A stretch of DNA of 64,000 nucleotides from Amorphophallus konjac (taxonomy: Eukaryota > Streptophyta > Magnoliopsida > Alismatales > Araceae). The stretch covers positions 161,964,331 to 162,028,330 of the forward strand of contig CM040118.1 of assembly GCA_022559845.1 (NCBI GenBank), written 5' to 3'. Made by a program: the position numbers and the translations under genes. The notes below the pieces were generated by a model. The model was not told the origin of the DNA, made no database searches, and worked only from the letters and a program-made list of their open reading frames with translations. Below, piece by piece: positions 22,296 to 35,400 of the stretch (the first letter of the stretch is position 1; each line of letters starts with the position of its first letter).

Positions 22296-24764
22296 ATGAA
22301 TGCTAAGGGAATGACAACAGAGGGACATTCAAACTCCAAGCCTCCTTACTTCGACGACTCCAACTATGCCTACTAGAAGAACATAATGCAGGTCTTTCTG
22401 AGGGTGAAAGACTACGAGATCTGGAGGGTAGTGAGCAAGGGACCGTTCGAACTACACAAGAATGAAGAGGTTTGGATGAGAGAGGAAATTAGAAAGTCTA
22501 ACTTGAACTGAAGTGCCGTCAACTCTATTCAGTGTGCACTTCATCCCACTGAATTCTCCAGGGTTTCATCTTGCCAAATCGCCAAGGAGATGTGGGACAC
22601 ACTAGAGGTTATCTACGAAGGGACCTCACAGGTGAGAGAGACCAAGGCGAATATGTTGGTCTCTGAATATGAAGCATTCTGGATGAAGCCCGGTGAAACT
22701 GTGACTGAGATGTATGCTTGTCTGACGATCATAACTAACGGTTTGAGGAATTTGGGAAAGAGCTATTCTGACTATGAGATTGTAAGGAAGATTCTACGAT
22801 CTCTAACTCCTGTCTGGCACACAAAGCCGACAGTGATCAAGGAGTCAAGAGATCTTCAGATGATGAAAGTTGCCGAGCTGATAGGTTCTCTAATGGCATA
22901 TGAGATGAACCTTCCCAAAGCTGAGGAGTTCGAGAACAATAAGAAACCAGTCGCGCTGAAGGCTAGCTCCAGCAGAACAAGCAGATCCAGCCATAGTGGA
23001 TCATCAAGCGAGCATAGCAGCCTCTCTGGGTCAGAAATCGATGGAGACCAACTTGCTATGCTGACCAGAGAGTTCAAGCGACTCTTGAGAAAGGAAGGCA
23101 AAAATTTCGGCCAGAGACAATTTAGCGGCCAACGACATAACAGGTATAGGTCTAACCCTGCGAAGAAACTTGATACTAATGTTTGCTATCACTGCAGGAA
23201 GGCCGGTCAGATGAAGGAAGATTGTCCAGAGCTCCAGAAGCAAAAGGAGAGACTAAGGAGGAAAGCTGGAAAAGGAAAAGCCATGGTTAGTACATGGAGC
23301 GATGTGGACGAGTGCACACTAAGCACCACCTCAGAGAGCGAGGATGAAGAAAAGCCCGTTTGCCTGATGGCCAAAAATGACAAAGAAGAAGAAGAAGATT
23401 TCGATGAGGTATCCTCTCCCTTTGAGCACTATACTATTTCTGATTAGGAGGATGCCTACGGAGACTTGCTAGATAAAGTGGATGATATTAGAAAGGAGAA
23501 CAGACATTTGAAGAAGAAAGTAAATCTTCTTATAAACGATAAAACCATGTCTGATAAAATTGCCTGTCTGCAAGCAAAAAATGATAATTTAAAAATTTCA
23601 TGTGCTGAATCTGATGGTTTGAAGCATGCTTTAATAGATTCTAGAAAGGAAAGTGAGTGGTTAAAGAATGTTATTGATGATTTGAAGATGAGAATTCAAA
23701 CGTTTGAAAATGAAGCAAAAATTTCAAATGAAAAATATGAAGCTGTTCTATGTGTGAATTCTGAATTAAAGAAGAATGTTGAAAATCTAGAGAAAGAAGA
23801 TGCTGATAAAAGGAAAATAATAGAAAATATGACCCAAGGTTCAGATAATCTCAATGCTCTGTTGGGGTCAAAGGTGAATTTCAGAAAAGAAGGTCTCAGA
23901 TTCAACTCAACTGCCACAAAGAGCGTTGCCGTGAAAATCATATCATTTGTGGTAGAGGAAAAGAAGGGACCACTCATAAAAATGATGAGTGAAAATTCTG
24001 TTTCTAACAATGTTAACTCGAAAATGTCCAGTGCCAAGGACAAGGGTAAACAGAAGGTTGGTGAGCCTAGCAGATCCTGCCCTTCACCCAAAAGTAAGTC
24101 TCAGGTTTGGGGTCAGCCTCCAAGCAAAACTAAACCCCAGGGCAAGGCCACCAAGTCTCCACCACCATCACCTGTCCAGAAGAAGACCCAACATAAACCT
24201 GTACAAAAGTCTAGTGGGTCAAAGATGCAAGGGAGACCTAATGCTGCTTGGGGCCAGACCAGCCATACTCACCAGCCCAAGGTCCAGACATATTACACTT
24301 ATCCTCATAAACAGCCACAACCATTCTATAGGTCTGGATGGAATCAAGTCCAGGGGAGGTCTAGATATCAATCTCTTCCCACTCACTGGCATAGGCCTCA
24401 GTTTACTAGCTGGATTGGTCAGACTAGGACATGGGGTCCTAACAGACATGTCTTATTTGGTCAGCCTAGGACCACTGCGGGTCGCAAGCATCTAAGTACC
24501 TATTGGCCTGGGCACTGGCACAAAAATAATCATGCTGCTAATAAAGATGGTGCCAGAACTCAACAAAAACCACAGCACCAGAAGAAGAAGATTCAATCAA
24601 TTGGTGCTGAGAAAAAGGAAAATGATGAAAAGAATGCTAGGAATTCCACTAAGCCAACCATGTTTAGACAAATGTGGATTCCTAAACAATTGCTGTCTTG
24701 CTTAAATGGTTCTATTTCTGGTTTGGAGCCCAAACAGTTTTGGGTTCCAAGATTCTCTACCTGA
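22296..24764 (+). pseudogene. gag: K1 gag with long coiled-coil spacer
   Basis: The ATG at 22296 opens a frame with the copia Gag signature (PPYFDDSNYAY near the N-terminus; EMWDTLEVIYEGTSQVRE further on). A zinc knuckle near residue 297 reads CYHCRKAGQMKEDC, where Gln stands in place of the usual His of CX2CX4HX4C. After it come acidic stretches, then about 130 residues of Lys/Glu/Leu-rich coiled coil (from 23466), ending KVNFRKEGL. A Pro/Gln/His/Trp-rich basic tail leads to the protease. In-frame stops lie at 22374, 22509, 23445 and 24762. Gag would form the cytoplasmic virus-like particle. K2 has the same coiled-coil end (KVNFQKEGL), so both belong to one lineage. Confidence 0.85.
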
Positions 24765-24770
24765 TTGTGA

Positions 24771-27700
24771 TTACAGGTATGCCTGGCAGCCAAGAGCAAC
24801 ATGTGGTACCTGGATAGTGGCTGCTCCAGGCATATGACAGGAGACAAGGCCAAATTTTGCATGTTGACTGAGAAGAATGGAGGTCTTGTCACCTTCGGAG
24901 GAAATATAAAGGGTAAAATCATCGGGTCAGGTAAGGTAGGTAAGTGTGCTACCTGCTGGATTGAAGAAGTCCCGCTGGTTGATGGTCTTGCATATAACTT
25001 ACTTAGTATCAGCCAGCTCTGTGATAAAGGACACAAGGTAGTCTTTGATTCTCATTATTGCAAAATCTTTGAACCTGATTCCGATGTAGTTAAATTTTTA
25101 GGAAAAAGAGTGAATAACATTTATTTGGTAGATTTAGATGATTTAGCTCATTCTAATCTTTGCCTCACTGCAAATAAAGATGATTTAGCATTTTTGTGGC
25201 ATCGTAGATTAGGCCATGCCAGCTATACTGTTTTTCATAAATTGAATAAACATAGCATGGTTAGAGGACTCCCTGAAATCTCATTCAAGAAGGAAAACAA
25301 GGTTTGTGATGCATGCACACAGTCCAAGCAAACTAGGAAGTCATTTAAGTCCAGAACTGAAAACATGTCCTCCAAACCTTATGAGCTGATACATATGGGT
25401 CTTTTTGGACCCACACGATCAATCAGCTTATCTGGTAAGAGATATGGATGTCTTAGTTGATGACTTCTCTAGGTATACTTGGGTCTTTTTCCTCTCACAT
25501 AAAAATGATGCATTCATAGAATTTAAGGAGTTCTATTTGAAAATAAAACAGAAAAATGAACATTCAATTCAAAATATTTTATCTGATCATGGAGGTGAGT
25601 TTGAAAACTCACAATTTGATGAATTTTGCAGGGTCAATGGGATTACTCATTGGTTCTCCTCACCGAGGACACCAGAGCAAAATGGAATGGTGGAAAGGAG
25701 GAACCGGACCCTTGTGGAGATGGCCCGTACACTCCTAGTTGAAGGTGGCCTACCAAGGAAGTTTTGGACAGAAGCAGTCAATACTACATGCCATGTAATA
25801 AATAGAGCCATGGTAAGGCCGTTCACTCAGAAAACACCCTATGAAATCCTCAAGGGTAAGAAACCTTCAATTGCATACTTCAAGGTCTTTGGATGTAAAT
25901 GTTTTATCCATGTTAATGACAAAAGAGACCTTGATAAGTTTGAACCTAAAAGTGATCCGGGTATATTCCTAGGATATTCTGAAACCACTAGAGCATATAG
26001 GGTGTACAATTCAAATTCTAAAACTGTTGAAGAATCTCCACATGTAGTCTTTGATGAGTCCTTAACTGAATGTGACAATGGTCTATGCAGGAAAGAAAAT
26101 GTTGGAGAAATATTGAATGAAGGACAGTCGGCAGACCAATCAGATCAAGAAGAAGAACCAGAAGAAAACAATGCAGAAGAGCCTGCTGTTCAGGGGGAGG
26201 TAAATGAAGATCAAGGTAACCAAGTTATTAATATCAGATCCTTAAGAGATCATCCAGTAAGTAATGTCATTGGTAACTTAAATGAACCCCCTAGAACTAG
26301 AGGCTACTTTAGAGCTCAGCATGAATTAAATGCATATGCATTGGTTTCTCATGTAGAACCCAAGTCCATTGACAGTGCCCTAAAGGATGTGCATTGGATC
26401 AACGCCATGCACGAGGAGCTCAACCAGTTTGACAGGAACAAGGTGTGGCACCTAGTCCCACCTCCTGATCATGGGACTGTCATTGGAACTAGATGGGTTT
26501 TTAGAAAAAAAACTGATGAGCTACGTAATGTAGTGAAGAATAAGGCCAGACTTGTTGCTCAGGTGTATAACCAGGAATTTGGAATTGACTTTGAGGAGTC
26601 TTTTGCCCCTGTAGCCAGGTTAGAGGCAATTAGAATTCTTTTGGCTTATTCATGCTCATTAGGAATAACTCTCCAACAGATGGATGTTAAATCTGATTTC
26701 CTCAATGGGGAAATAAAAGAGGATGTCTATGTCCGACAACCTCCTGGATTTGAATGCATAGATTTCCCATATCATGTTTATAAACTGAATAAGGCTCTTT
26801 ATGGCTTGAAGCAAGCTCCTGGAGCTTGGTATGACAGGCTCAGCAAATTTCTAACAGAAAAGAAGTTCTCAAGAGGTGATATTGACCAAACGTTGTTCAC
26901 AAAGGTAAGTCAACCTGACATACTTATTGTTCAGATCTATGTGGATGACATTGTTTTTGGTTCAACTAACCCAAAGAAGTGTAAGAAATTTTCTGAATTA
27001 ATGACACAAGAGTTTGAAATGAGCTCAATGGGTGAGCTGAAACTCTTTCTTGGATTGCAGGTGACTCAAACTAATGATGGAACCTTCATCACCCAGTCCA
27101 AATACATTAGGGACCTCTTGAAGAAATACAAGCTCGAAAACCTCAAGGACATTGCAGCTCCAATGGGTACCTCTACAAGTCTTGATGAAGATACTAAAGG
27201 TAACCCAGTGGATCAAAAGCTGTATAGAGGTATGATTGGATCCCTTTTGTACCTTGCTGCATCTAGGCCTGATATATAATTTGCAGTATGTTTATGTGCT
27301 AGATTTCAGGCTAGTCCTAAGGAGTCTCATTTTAGTGCAGTGAAGAGGATCTTTAGGTATCTGTCAGGCACCCAAGAACTTGGTCTTTGGTACCCTGCTA
27401 GATGTGAGTTAGAGCTTCTAACCTACATTGATGCAGACTATGCTGGGTGTCGGATAGATAGGAAGAGCACTAGTGGCTATTGCCAATTCCAAGGTGGTTG
27501 CCTAGTATCTTGGGCTTCTAAAAAGTAACACACAGTGGCGCTCTCTACTACAGAGGCAGAATATGTTGCTGCAAGGAACTGTGTTGCCCAGGTATTATGG
27601 ATTAAACACCAGCTCTCAGATTATCAGATAAATCTGGGATGCATTCCACTTCTATGTGATAACACTAGTGCCATCTACCTTACTAAAAATCCTGTTCACC

Positions 27701-27894
27701 ACTCTAGGACTAAACACATTGACATTAAGCATCATTTTCTTAGAGATGCTGTGAGCAAGAGTGAAATTGAGTTAGTCTTTGTTGAAACTGAAAAACAAGT
27801 TGCTGATATTTTTACTAAATCCCTCAGAAATGAAAGATTTAGATATCTAAGAAGAGAACTGGGGCTTTGTAAATTTCAGCAGAAAAATGACTAA
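24771..27894 (+). pseudogene. pol: K1 pol: protease, integrase, reverse transcriptase, RNase H
   Basis: It continues in the gag frame after TGA codons at 24762 and 24768. Protease: WYLDSGCSRHMTG near 24801 (catalytic D-S-G). Pre-integrase: LWHRRLGHAS with a later CDACTQSK, giving the H...C-C zinc site. A one-base frameshift near 25445 moves reading to another frame. The integrase core follows, with [16 protein letters not shown] and [10 protein letters not shown] supplying the D, D and E residues. Reverse transcriptase runs from [10 protein letters not shown] to the YVDDIVFGS active site near 26938. RNase H has STTEAEY near 27541 and LLCDNTSA. Further stops are TAA at 27277 and 27526. Domain order is copia (INT before RT). 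All catalytic motifs survive, so the breaks appear fairly recent, but the copy cannot make an intact polyprotein. Confidence 0.9.
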
Positions 27895-29663
27895 TTTCTC
27901 TCTTGAATTATCTTTTGGAGTGCTTGAAATAATTGTGTTTGCCTATTTTTGAATATGTGAATAAAGTTGGTTGATGGTAGAATAATCACTTGTGAGTTGA
28001 GTATATAAGTTGCTGTACGTCTTGCACTTATTATCTCTGAGGTCGATGCATAGTTGGGCATATAGTCGATGCATTGTTATGCATATAGTCAATGCATGGT
28101 TGTGCATACACTCTATCAATTGCCTTGTATAGACTTTATGTCGATGCATGTTTTACACATAGTCGATGCATGTTTTCACCTAGGTGTATAAGCTTTCAGC
28201 ATAAAGTCGATGCATCTGGTGTTTTAACTGCATGAAGGTCAGTGCATCTTGCACATCACAAATATCAAAGTCGGTGCATCTTTATACCATCTGCATACAG
28301 AGTCGGTGCAACTTGAGTTGATGCATCATGATGTCAGGGGGAGTGCTGTTGAGTCTGATCCCTGTTCAACTTCTCATATCCTTTTCTCATTTTTGAGCTA
28401 CTCCTATGCGTCATTATCACCTTTTATCAATTTGATATCATTATCACTTGGTATCACTCTGATTGGATAACAATCTTGCTATCGGTTCATTACAGTAAGC
28501 TGTAGTTATTGCAACTCTTCCTTTATAAGAATCGTGATTGTTTCTTGATTGAGTTGAAGGTTTAACTTTAATAGACTGGAGAGTTTAGAGACTGTCCATC
28601 AGAAAATAAGGTGTTAGAAACTGTTTATAGCTCTTAACTTTATTTTCTCATGGTTAAAATAGAAAAGTCTTCATTGTACCTGAACCTAACAGACTTAGTG
28701 AAGTCAAGATGCAGAAGACTAGAGTGTGATTATCTTTAAACAGTCACTCTAAAAATCATAAGGGCAGTAGAAATAAGACCATAAAAGAAAAGAAATGAAC
28801 AAAGTGGTAGAGCAATGACTGAATTACACTAAGAAACTGAGGCCTCCATCAAAGAAATGGAGAATCCTTGAGTCATGAAGTGATTCGGATTAACTTTATA
28901 TCCTTGATCAAATCTACATGGGTAGTTTCACTAAGTAACTAGGGGTACTGGCCTCTAATCAAGGTGTACCCTTAACGTCAAAGGTGCAAACTGTGCTTGT
29001 ATTTTTTGACTTGAAATAGATCTAGTAGTTTATGCCTAGTAACTGGGGGTACCTGCCTCTGATCAAGGTGTACACCTAATGTCAACGGTATAAATGCCAC
29101 TAATCTGTTCACTAAGTTCAGAATCAAAAAAATCAATGGTGAAAAAGAAACTGCTGTAACCCTCTGATAACAAGAGTCATTGAGTGTCAACTGTTTAACT
29201 TCAATACAAATTCCAGTGACTATCCTTGATATTCACTATTTCTGAAATCAGTAGGGTACTGTCCTTACTCAGTTTATAATAACTATGTGTTTTAGGTTCA
29301 TTGCTATAACCGGAGTCTATAGCAATATTTCCGGAAGTCAGTTGACTTACTCCACTCTCTATAACTGTTAAGCCTAGAGTTAATCAAGCATACACATTGT
29401 TGAATCTTATATTCCAAGGGTTGACTTATAACTTGCTCATTTCCAGAACCATTGCATGGATTGATATCTCATTCATCCTACCTAGCTTCCTTATATCTCA
29501 CCTTCCTCCTTTTTGCTGACGTCAAAGGGGGAGAATTATTCATAGGGGAGAGTTAGGCTCATGAGGGAGAGGGAGAATTAGGGGGAGAGATTATGTCAAA
29601 ATGGGGATAGGGAGGCATTAGTCTGTATATGCATGATCCATTAGTGTGGTGTTGCCATCATCA
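27895..29663 (+). other. K1 3' non-coding interior
   Basis: This is about 1.8 kb between pol and the 3' LTR with no supported frame. SIRE-type elements often carry an envelope-like frame here; none is visible. About nine GTCGATGCATG / GTCGGTGCATC motifs lie at 28030-28320. Two related blocks at 28938-28980 and 29035-29085 contain ACTNGGGGTAC(T/C)(G/T)(G/C)CCTCT and ATCAAGGTGTAC. Confidence 0.6.
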
Positions 29664-29676
29664 AAAAGGGGGAGAT
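29664..29676 (+). other. Polypurine tract of K1
   Basis: AAAAAGGGGGAGAT lies directly before the 3' LTR start TGTTGTGCC, as expected for plus-strand priming. Confidence 0.8.
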
Positions 29677-31400
29677 TGTTGTGCCCCTTGGTTTTGATGA
29701 TTACAAAATGGTTTTAATGATAACCAACACCATTAGTTTCATCTAGTTCATATCGTGCATAAGGTCCATGCATTCCATACTCTACACACAGCCTTAGCAA
29801 GCGCTAAGTCAGTGTAGCTTTTTGATGCATGCACTAGTTGATGCACTTTGCTGAAGCTCAAGTCGATGCCAAGGCTGTGCATGCTCAAGGGACACTTAGA
29901 GTCAGTGCACATTTTGTCTTGCAGTGTATCTCCAAGTCAGTGCATGTTTTACTCTGTGCATGCATATTAGTCTGTGTACACTTGCGTCACTCAGCATACA
30001 AGGTCCGTGCACCTTGCATCTGTCCCATGCGAAGTCCATGCACATGTTGGTAAAGTCAGTGCATGTTTCCCGTTTGTTCATGTCAAGTCGGTGCATGTTT
30101 TTGTCTCTCATATATAGAAAGTCGGTGCACTTTTTTGGTTAAGCCTGTGCATGCATACCTCAAGTCGATGCAACTTTTGTTGCTACACGTGACCAAGTCC
30201 GTGCATGTGTGCATCTTATACAACAAAGTCTGTACATTTTTTTTGATGCCATGTCTGTGCATCTTTCATACCATGCACACAAAGTCTGTACATTCTTTGG
30301 TGGCATGTCTGTGCATCCTTTGTTCCATAACTACATAAAGTTTGTGCATATGAATATCAAGTCTACACATGGTTGCCTGGATGGCTTAGCAAGTATATAC
30401 ATTCTCGAACCTACTCTGTGCATCTTCCTACTAACCTCACATTGCTTTCTAACTGATATTAAGCTTGACCTTGGCAGGACATTTGCTCGAGGAGTTTAAG
30501 AAGGGCACGCGATCCAAGAATGGATGATGTGCCAGTATCGTGACATGTGTAAAAGCAACGACCTGAAATGCCTCCACATGGTCAAGGCGCTAAGGCGGGA
30601 ATTCGTGGAAGACACACGCCCACCGATCTGCTGCTGATATAAAAAGGAGACTTCTCCATCTGGAGAAGGATGATTGTGAATATTCTTCAGAAAAGTAGAA
30701 GCAAAAAGAGCCTGCACGATCCAGAGAGAAGAGAAAGAGAAGAGAACGAGAAGAAAGAGAGAAGAAGAGAAGGAGAGAGTTGAGAGAAAGGTGTCTGAGA
30801 GAATTTCTTTAAGAGTATGTTCCTCAGTCTCTTGGTTCAGATACCAGTGCTGAGATTGCTCATTGTGAGCTACATTCCCTTTGGGGATTTCGTGATTTTT
30901 CATCTGTTTCCTTTTTATTTTTTGAAACTTTGTCGTCAAGCTGTGTGTCAGCGGAGCAAGCTGTGAAGCTCAGCGGTTTGCAGAGGAGGATTCCTCTGGA
31001 CGACATAAGCTGTAACGCCCAGTGGTCTGTAGGGTTTTGACCCCGAAGCTGTGGATCAGCGAAGCTATGTATCAGCGGTTGAAGCCACATTCCGGTTTGG
31101 AGTGTGGGGTGGACGTAGATCTCGGGTTTGAGATCGAACCACCTTAAAAATTCTATGTGAACTGTACGATTGTCGTGTGACTTGTGTGCATCCTGTTCAT
31201 CTCTTGTATCCGTACTAGATGCATGTTTAGGATCATTTAAGTTCAGATCTGGTTGAGTTGGTATTCTGTGATCGTATTCGTTTATCCTTCTGCCGTCCAA
31301 CAACAGTTTGTTTTAATTCCGCACTTGAAGCTGTTGTAGTTGGTTTTGTTGGGTGACTGTTCTATTCATCCCCCTCTAGATCGTTCATAGAGTCTTATCA
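29677..31400 (+). repeat. 3' LTR of K1
   Basis: It is homologous to 20465-22238 throughout, with scattered substitutions and one 50-bp unit fewer. It ends GAGTCTTATCA at 31400. The divergence from the 5' LTR is visible but small, so the insertion is younger than E_A. Confidence 0.9.
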
Positions 31401-32446
31401 AGACCAATCTTTGAAGTTTGGTCAAGGGGTTAAGCCTTATCAAAAAGATGAAAAATGACATAAGGGAAAATGCAATGCATGCCGTGAAATGCAGGAGAAA
31501 TACATGGTGGTTTTAAAAATATTTGATTTTTTTTTATTTTTTTGAGTTTTGAAAATATTTGATTTTTTTGAGTTTTTTTAAAAATATTTGATTTTTTTTG
31601 AGTTTTTGATAATATTTAATTTTTTTGAGTTTTGAAAATATTTAAATTTTTTCTTTTTTTTTCAGGCTAACCCAAACTAGGCGACGGAGATCTCAACCCA
31701 TGTCATCAGGAATCTTCTAAAACACAGCGTGCGCTCCAGATGACAACCCCTTGGCCAGGGGTGCAGTTCGCATGACGATGCCTCTCCTAGGGCCATACCC
31801 AGGATAGGACCTAGTCTTCAGGGAGAGAATGGAAAAAGATTGGGGATAAGCCTTGCATTGGGATGGGAGATATCAGGACCCAACTTCCTTCTAGAGCACT
31901 ACCCCTTAAAGAGTCGCCTTATTGCGCCGGGGCTTTATGTCTTTGATTTCATAAATTGATCTTGATACACGCATGATGCTGCACAACCTTTCACTGTTTT
32001 ACGCAAACTTTGACTCTTGCCTTAGGAGAAGCAGGCCCAGTTACTAGGATCATGGGCATTTTTCATGGTGTTTTTGTTATTTTTTTTCAAGACTGCCCCT
32101 ATTTGAAACCGCTCTCGTATTGGGGATTGCCTAGGTTAGTTATTCCATCCGTCGATCTCTTGCCCCTTCGTTTGGCCGAAGAAAGAAAAGCAAGGACCTT
32201 CACCTCCCCTAAGCATGGCCGAAGGAGAAACAGCGTTTCACAAAAATAAGACCCTAACCAAGGGTGTCGTGTAATGTGTGGGTGCTGCGCTAAAGAATCT
32301 TCTCTAGTGATTAAGGAAAAGGTGCCTCGCCACCCGACTATCGCTAGCCAGACTCTTTAAAGATAAAAACACTTAAGATATAGCCCATTCCATGTGTGAG
32401 ACAATTCCTCACCCTCAGCGTTAATTAGGCGATATGCGTTCCTAGG
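31401..32446. other. E_A interior between pol and the K1 insertion
   Basis: The segment is non-coding. At about 31510-31665 a unit close to AAAATATTTGATTTTTTTGA plus GTTTT is repeated about five times. The rest (31680-32440) has no frame with a recognisable motif and no array of the GGTC..GACC type. A 15-bp segment at 31423-31437 is the reverse complement of 20425-20439 on the other side of K1. Confidence 0.5.
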
Positions 32447-35400
32447 TTAGACTTCCTTGACTACGAACGGGCCCTCCCAGTTAGGCTGTAGTTTAGACCG
32501 AGGACCTCCTGATCTAATAAATTTACATTTCAAAACTATATTACCCACTTGAAATTTTCTTTCAATACCATTCTTTTGAAAATGACGCGAGATGCGCTTT
32601 TGATAAACCGAAACATGATTGGCTGCATTAAGCCTCTTCTCATCCAAGAGTTCCAACTGGACTAGCAATGTCTCGACGCTCATCGAGATTAAGTTCCTTA
32701 TCAAGATGGACTCTTAGAGAATGGATCAAAATCTCATATAGAAGTACTGCCTCCATCCCATAAGTGAGAGCAAAAGGAGTTTACCCTGTGGGGGTACAGA
32801 CAGAGGTGCGATAAGCCTATAGAGCTTCTACTAATCTTTTAGGCCAATAAGAAAATTTATGCGACTCGCACATTTTCTTGATAATTTTAAGAAGTGTTTT
32901 ATTGGTGGCCTCGGCTTGACCATTACCTTGGGGATAATATGGAGATGAATGATGCAACGAAATATTAAACTTCTTACAGAGGTCCTGGAGCTCTTGTGAC
33001 ACGAACTGAGGTCCGTTGTCGGTGATGATGTCGCTTGGCACTCCAAACCGCGAGATGATATTCTTCAAGATGAAGCGGCAAACTGTGGTAGCTTTGGTTT
33101 CTGCATATGCTTCAGCTTCAGCCCACTTGGTGAAGTACTCAGTGGCAGTAAGAATGAAGGATTTCTGTTTTGTCTGAGAGTTAGGGTCACCTAGTGGGTC
33201 TACAATATCAAAAGCCCACATGGAGAACGGCCAAGGAGCAGAAAGAGGGTGGAGGGATGAAGCGGGAGCATGAATCTTGTCAGCATGGAGTTGGCATTGA
33301 ATACACCTATGAATATAGGTGGAACAATCTTCTTCTAAGGTTGGCCGGTAGTAGCCCTGCCTAAGAATCTTCTTTGCTAAGGCCTAACCATTAACATGCC
33401 CTTCACACTCACTCAAGTGAGCTGCTTCAACGACCTTCCACGCATCATCATCATCATCCAAACACCTCATAAGAACCCCATTAAGAGCACTCCTATACAA
33501 TTCCCCAGCAATGATCATGTATCTCGAGGCGACTCTTCTAATGGCCTTACGCTGCTCGGCGTTAGCTGACTCGGGGAACGACCCATCCCTGCAATATCGC
33601 TCAATTTCATAGTACCAAGGCAACTCCTCTTCTTCTAAGATATCTTCCAACTCTATTAAGGATACCTCTTTCAAATCCTCCTTCTCAGCCTTCTTCTCTA
33701 CAGACATCCTAAGGTTATCAAACCAGGGATCCTGAAGGGAAGGAGCGTCTAACCGCTGGACTACAATGGTCTCAGTGGAGCGACTGAGAGAAAAGGAGAG
33801 AGAAGAAGCAAGCGATGCAAGTGCATCGGCCAAAATATTTTGAGATCGAGGAGTGTGAATGTATATCAATTTGTGGAATTACCTAGCCAAGAGAGTGACC
33901 ATATCTTGATAGGGCTTGAGCTTGGCGTCACAGGTGCGATAGGTAGAGAGAACCTGGCGCAGCATCAACTGAGAATCTCCTATAATGTTCAGATACCACA
34001 CGCCCAGGACGTAGGCGTGCTTCAATCTAGCAAGGAGAGCCTCATACTCTGTTATATTACTGGTAGCAGGAAAAGAGAGCTGATATGCAAAGGGAATATT
34101 CACTCCCTCCGGAGTGAGGAGAACAGCGTTGATCCCTCGGCCTTGAGAATTAAGTGCACCATTAAAGTGCAAGGACCAAAAAGGATGATGAGTGAGCACG
34201 GCAAGGTGTTCATCAGGGAACTCATCCTGGATGGAATCAGTACACGGAATAGGCAAATGGGCAAGATGTTCAGCAATAGCATAGCCCTTGATTGCCTTCT
34301 AGGTGACGAAGGTGATATCAAATTAGGAGAAGAAGCTCTGCGGGTTAACCTACTAGAAAGGACATGCTTTTCTAAGAGATAGTGAATCGGGTCCATTCTA
34401 GAGATCAACCTAACTTCATGAGCAAGAAAATAATGTTTAAGTTTTTGAGCTACCCAAACTAATGTTGCACGGGTCTTCTCCATAGCAGTGTATTTGGCTT
34501 CTGTAGGATTGAACAACCTAGAGAGGTAATAGGCTGCCCTTTCCTTACCTTCATCATCCACTTGTGCCAGAACAGCTCCTAGGGAGTCCTCAATGATAGA
34601 AATGTATAAGATCAGGGGTTTCCCAGGGACAGGAGGTTGCAGGACTAGGGGATTGGATAAATAAGCCTTCAAATCGACATAGGCCTTCTGACATTCTTTA
34701 TTCCATTCGAATTTGACCCCCGCCTTCAACAATTCATAAAATGGACGGCACCTTTGAGAATGCTGAGATATAAATCTCTGAATAAACTGCAAACGTCCAA
34801 TTAACCCTCGGAGTTCAGTGATGTTCTTCGGCGGGGGCATATCCATGACGGCCTTGGCTTTATTTTGATCAATTTGGATCCCCCTTTTACTAACTATGAA
34901 TCCTAACAACTTCCCTGAAGACACTCAAAATACACATTTCTTGGGATTCATCTTCAGCTTGTACTCCCGAGCCTTTTGCAACACCTTGGCCAAAATAGCG
35001 GGGTGCTCTTCTTTCGATCTCGATTTCACCAGAATATCATCCACGTAAGCTTCCATATAGACATGCATCATATCGTGGAATATTGCCATCATCGCCCATT
35101 GATAAGTGGCACCTGCATTCTTTAGATCAAACGGCATGACCACATAGCAGTAAGTGCCCCAGGGCGTGGTGAATGACGTTTTCTCTTGGTCTTCCAGAGC
35201 CAGATGGATTTGGTTATAACCAGAATAACCATCCATGAATGAGAGAGCTTCGTACCCAGCTGTGTTATCTACTAACACATCTATATGAGGTAGAAGAAAA
35301 TCATCCTTGGGACATGCCTTATTCAAATCCCTGAAATCAATGCAAATCCGTACCTTTCCGTCTTTCTTCATAACAAGGACTATATTCGCCACCCACTGAG

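Larger units (their letters stand above)
20465..31400 (+). mobile_element. Complete Ty1/copia retrotransposon K1 (SIRE-like)
   Basis: The element has LTRs of 1,774 and 1,724 bp, a tRNA-Met primer site, a gag-pol region in copia order (protease, integrase, reverse transcriptase, RNase H), a long 3' non-coding interior and a polypurine tract. Its ends are TGTTGTGCC...CTTATCA. Flanks AGACA (20460-20464) and AGACC (31401-31405) match at four of five bases, the likely target duplication. The long coiled-coil Gag and the long interior between pol and the 3' LTR suggest the SIRE/Maximus lineage. Several stops and a frameshift show it is no longer autonomous. It is inserted in the interior of E_A. 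Confidence 0.9.

Noticed and set aside
30860..31303. 147-residue minus-strand frames over K1 LTR ends (also 21284-21727)
   Set aside because: They are antisense to the LTR leader, their composition follows the purine-rich leader, and they match no domain.
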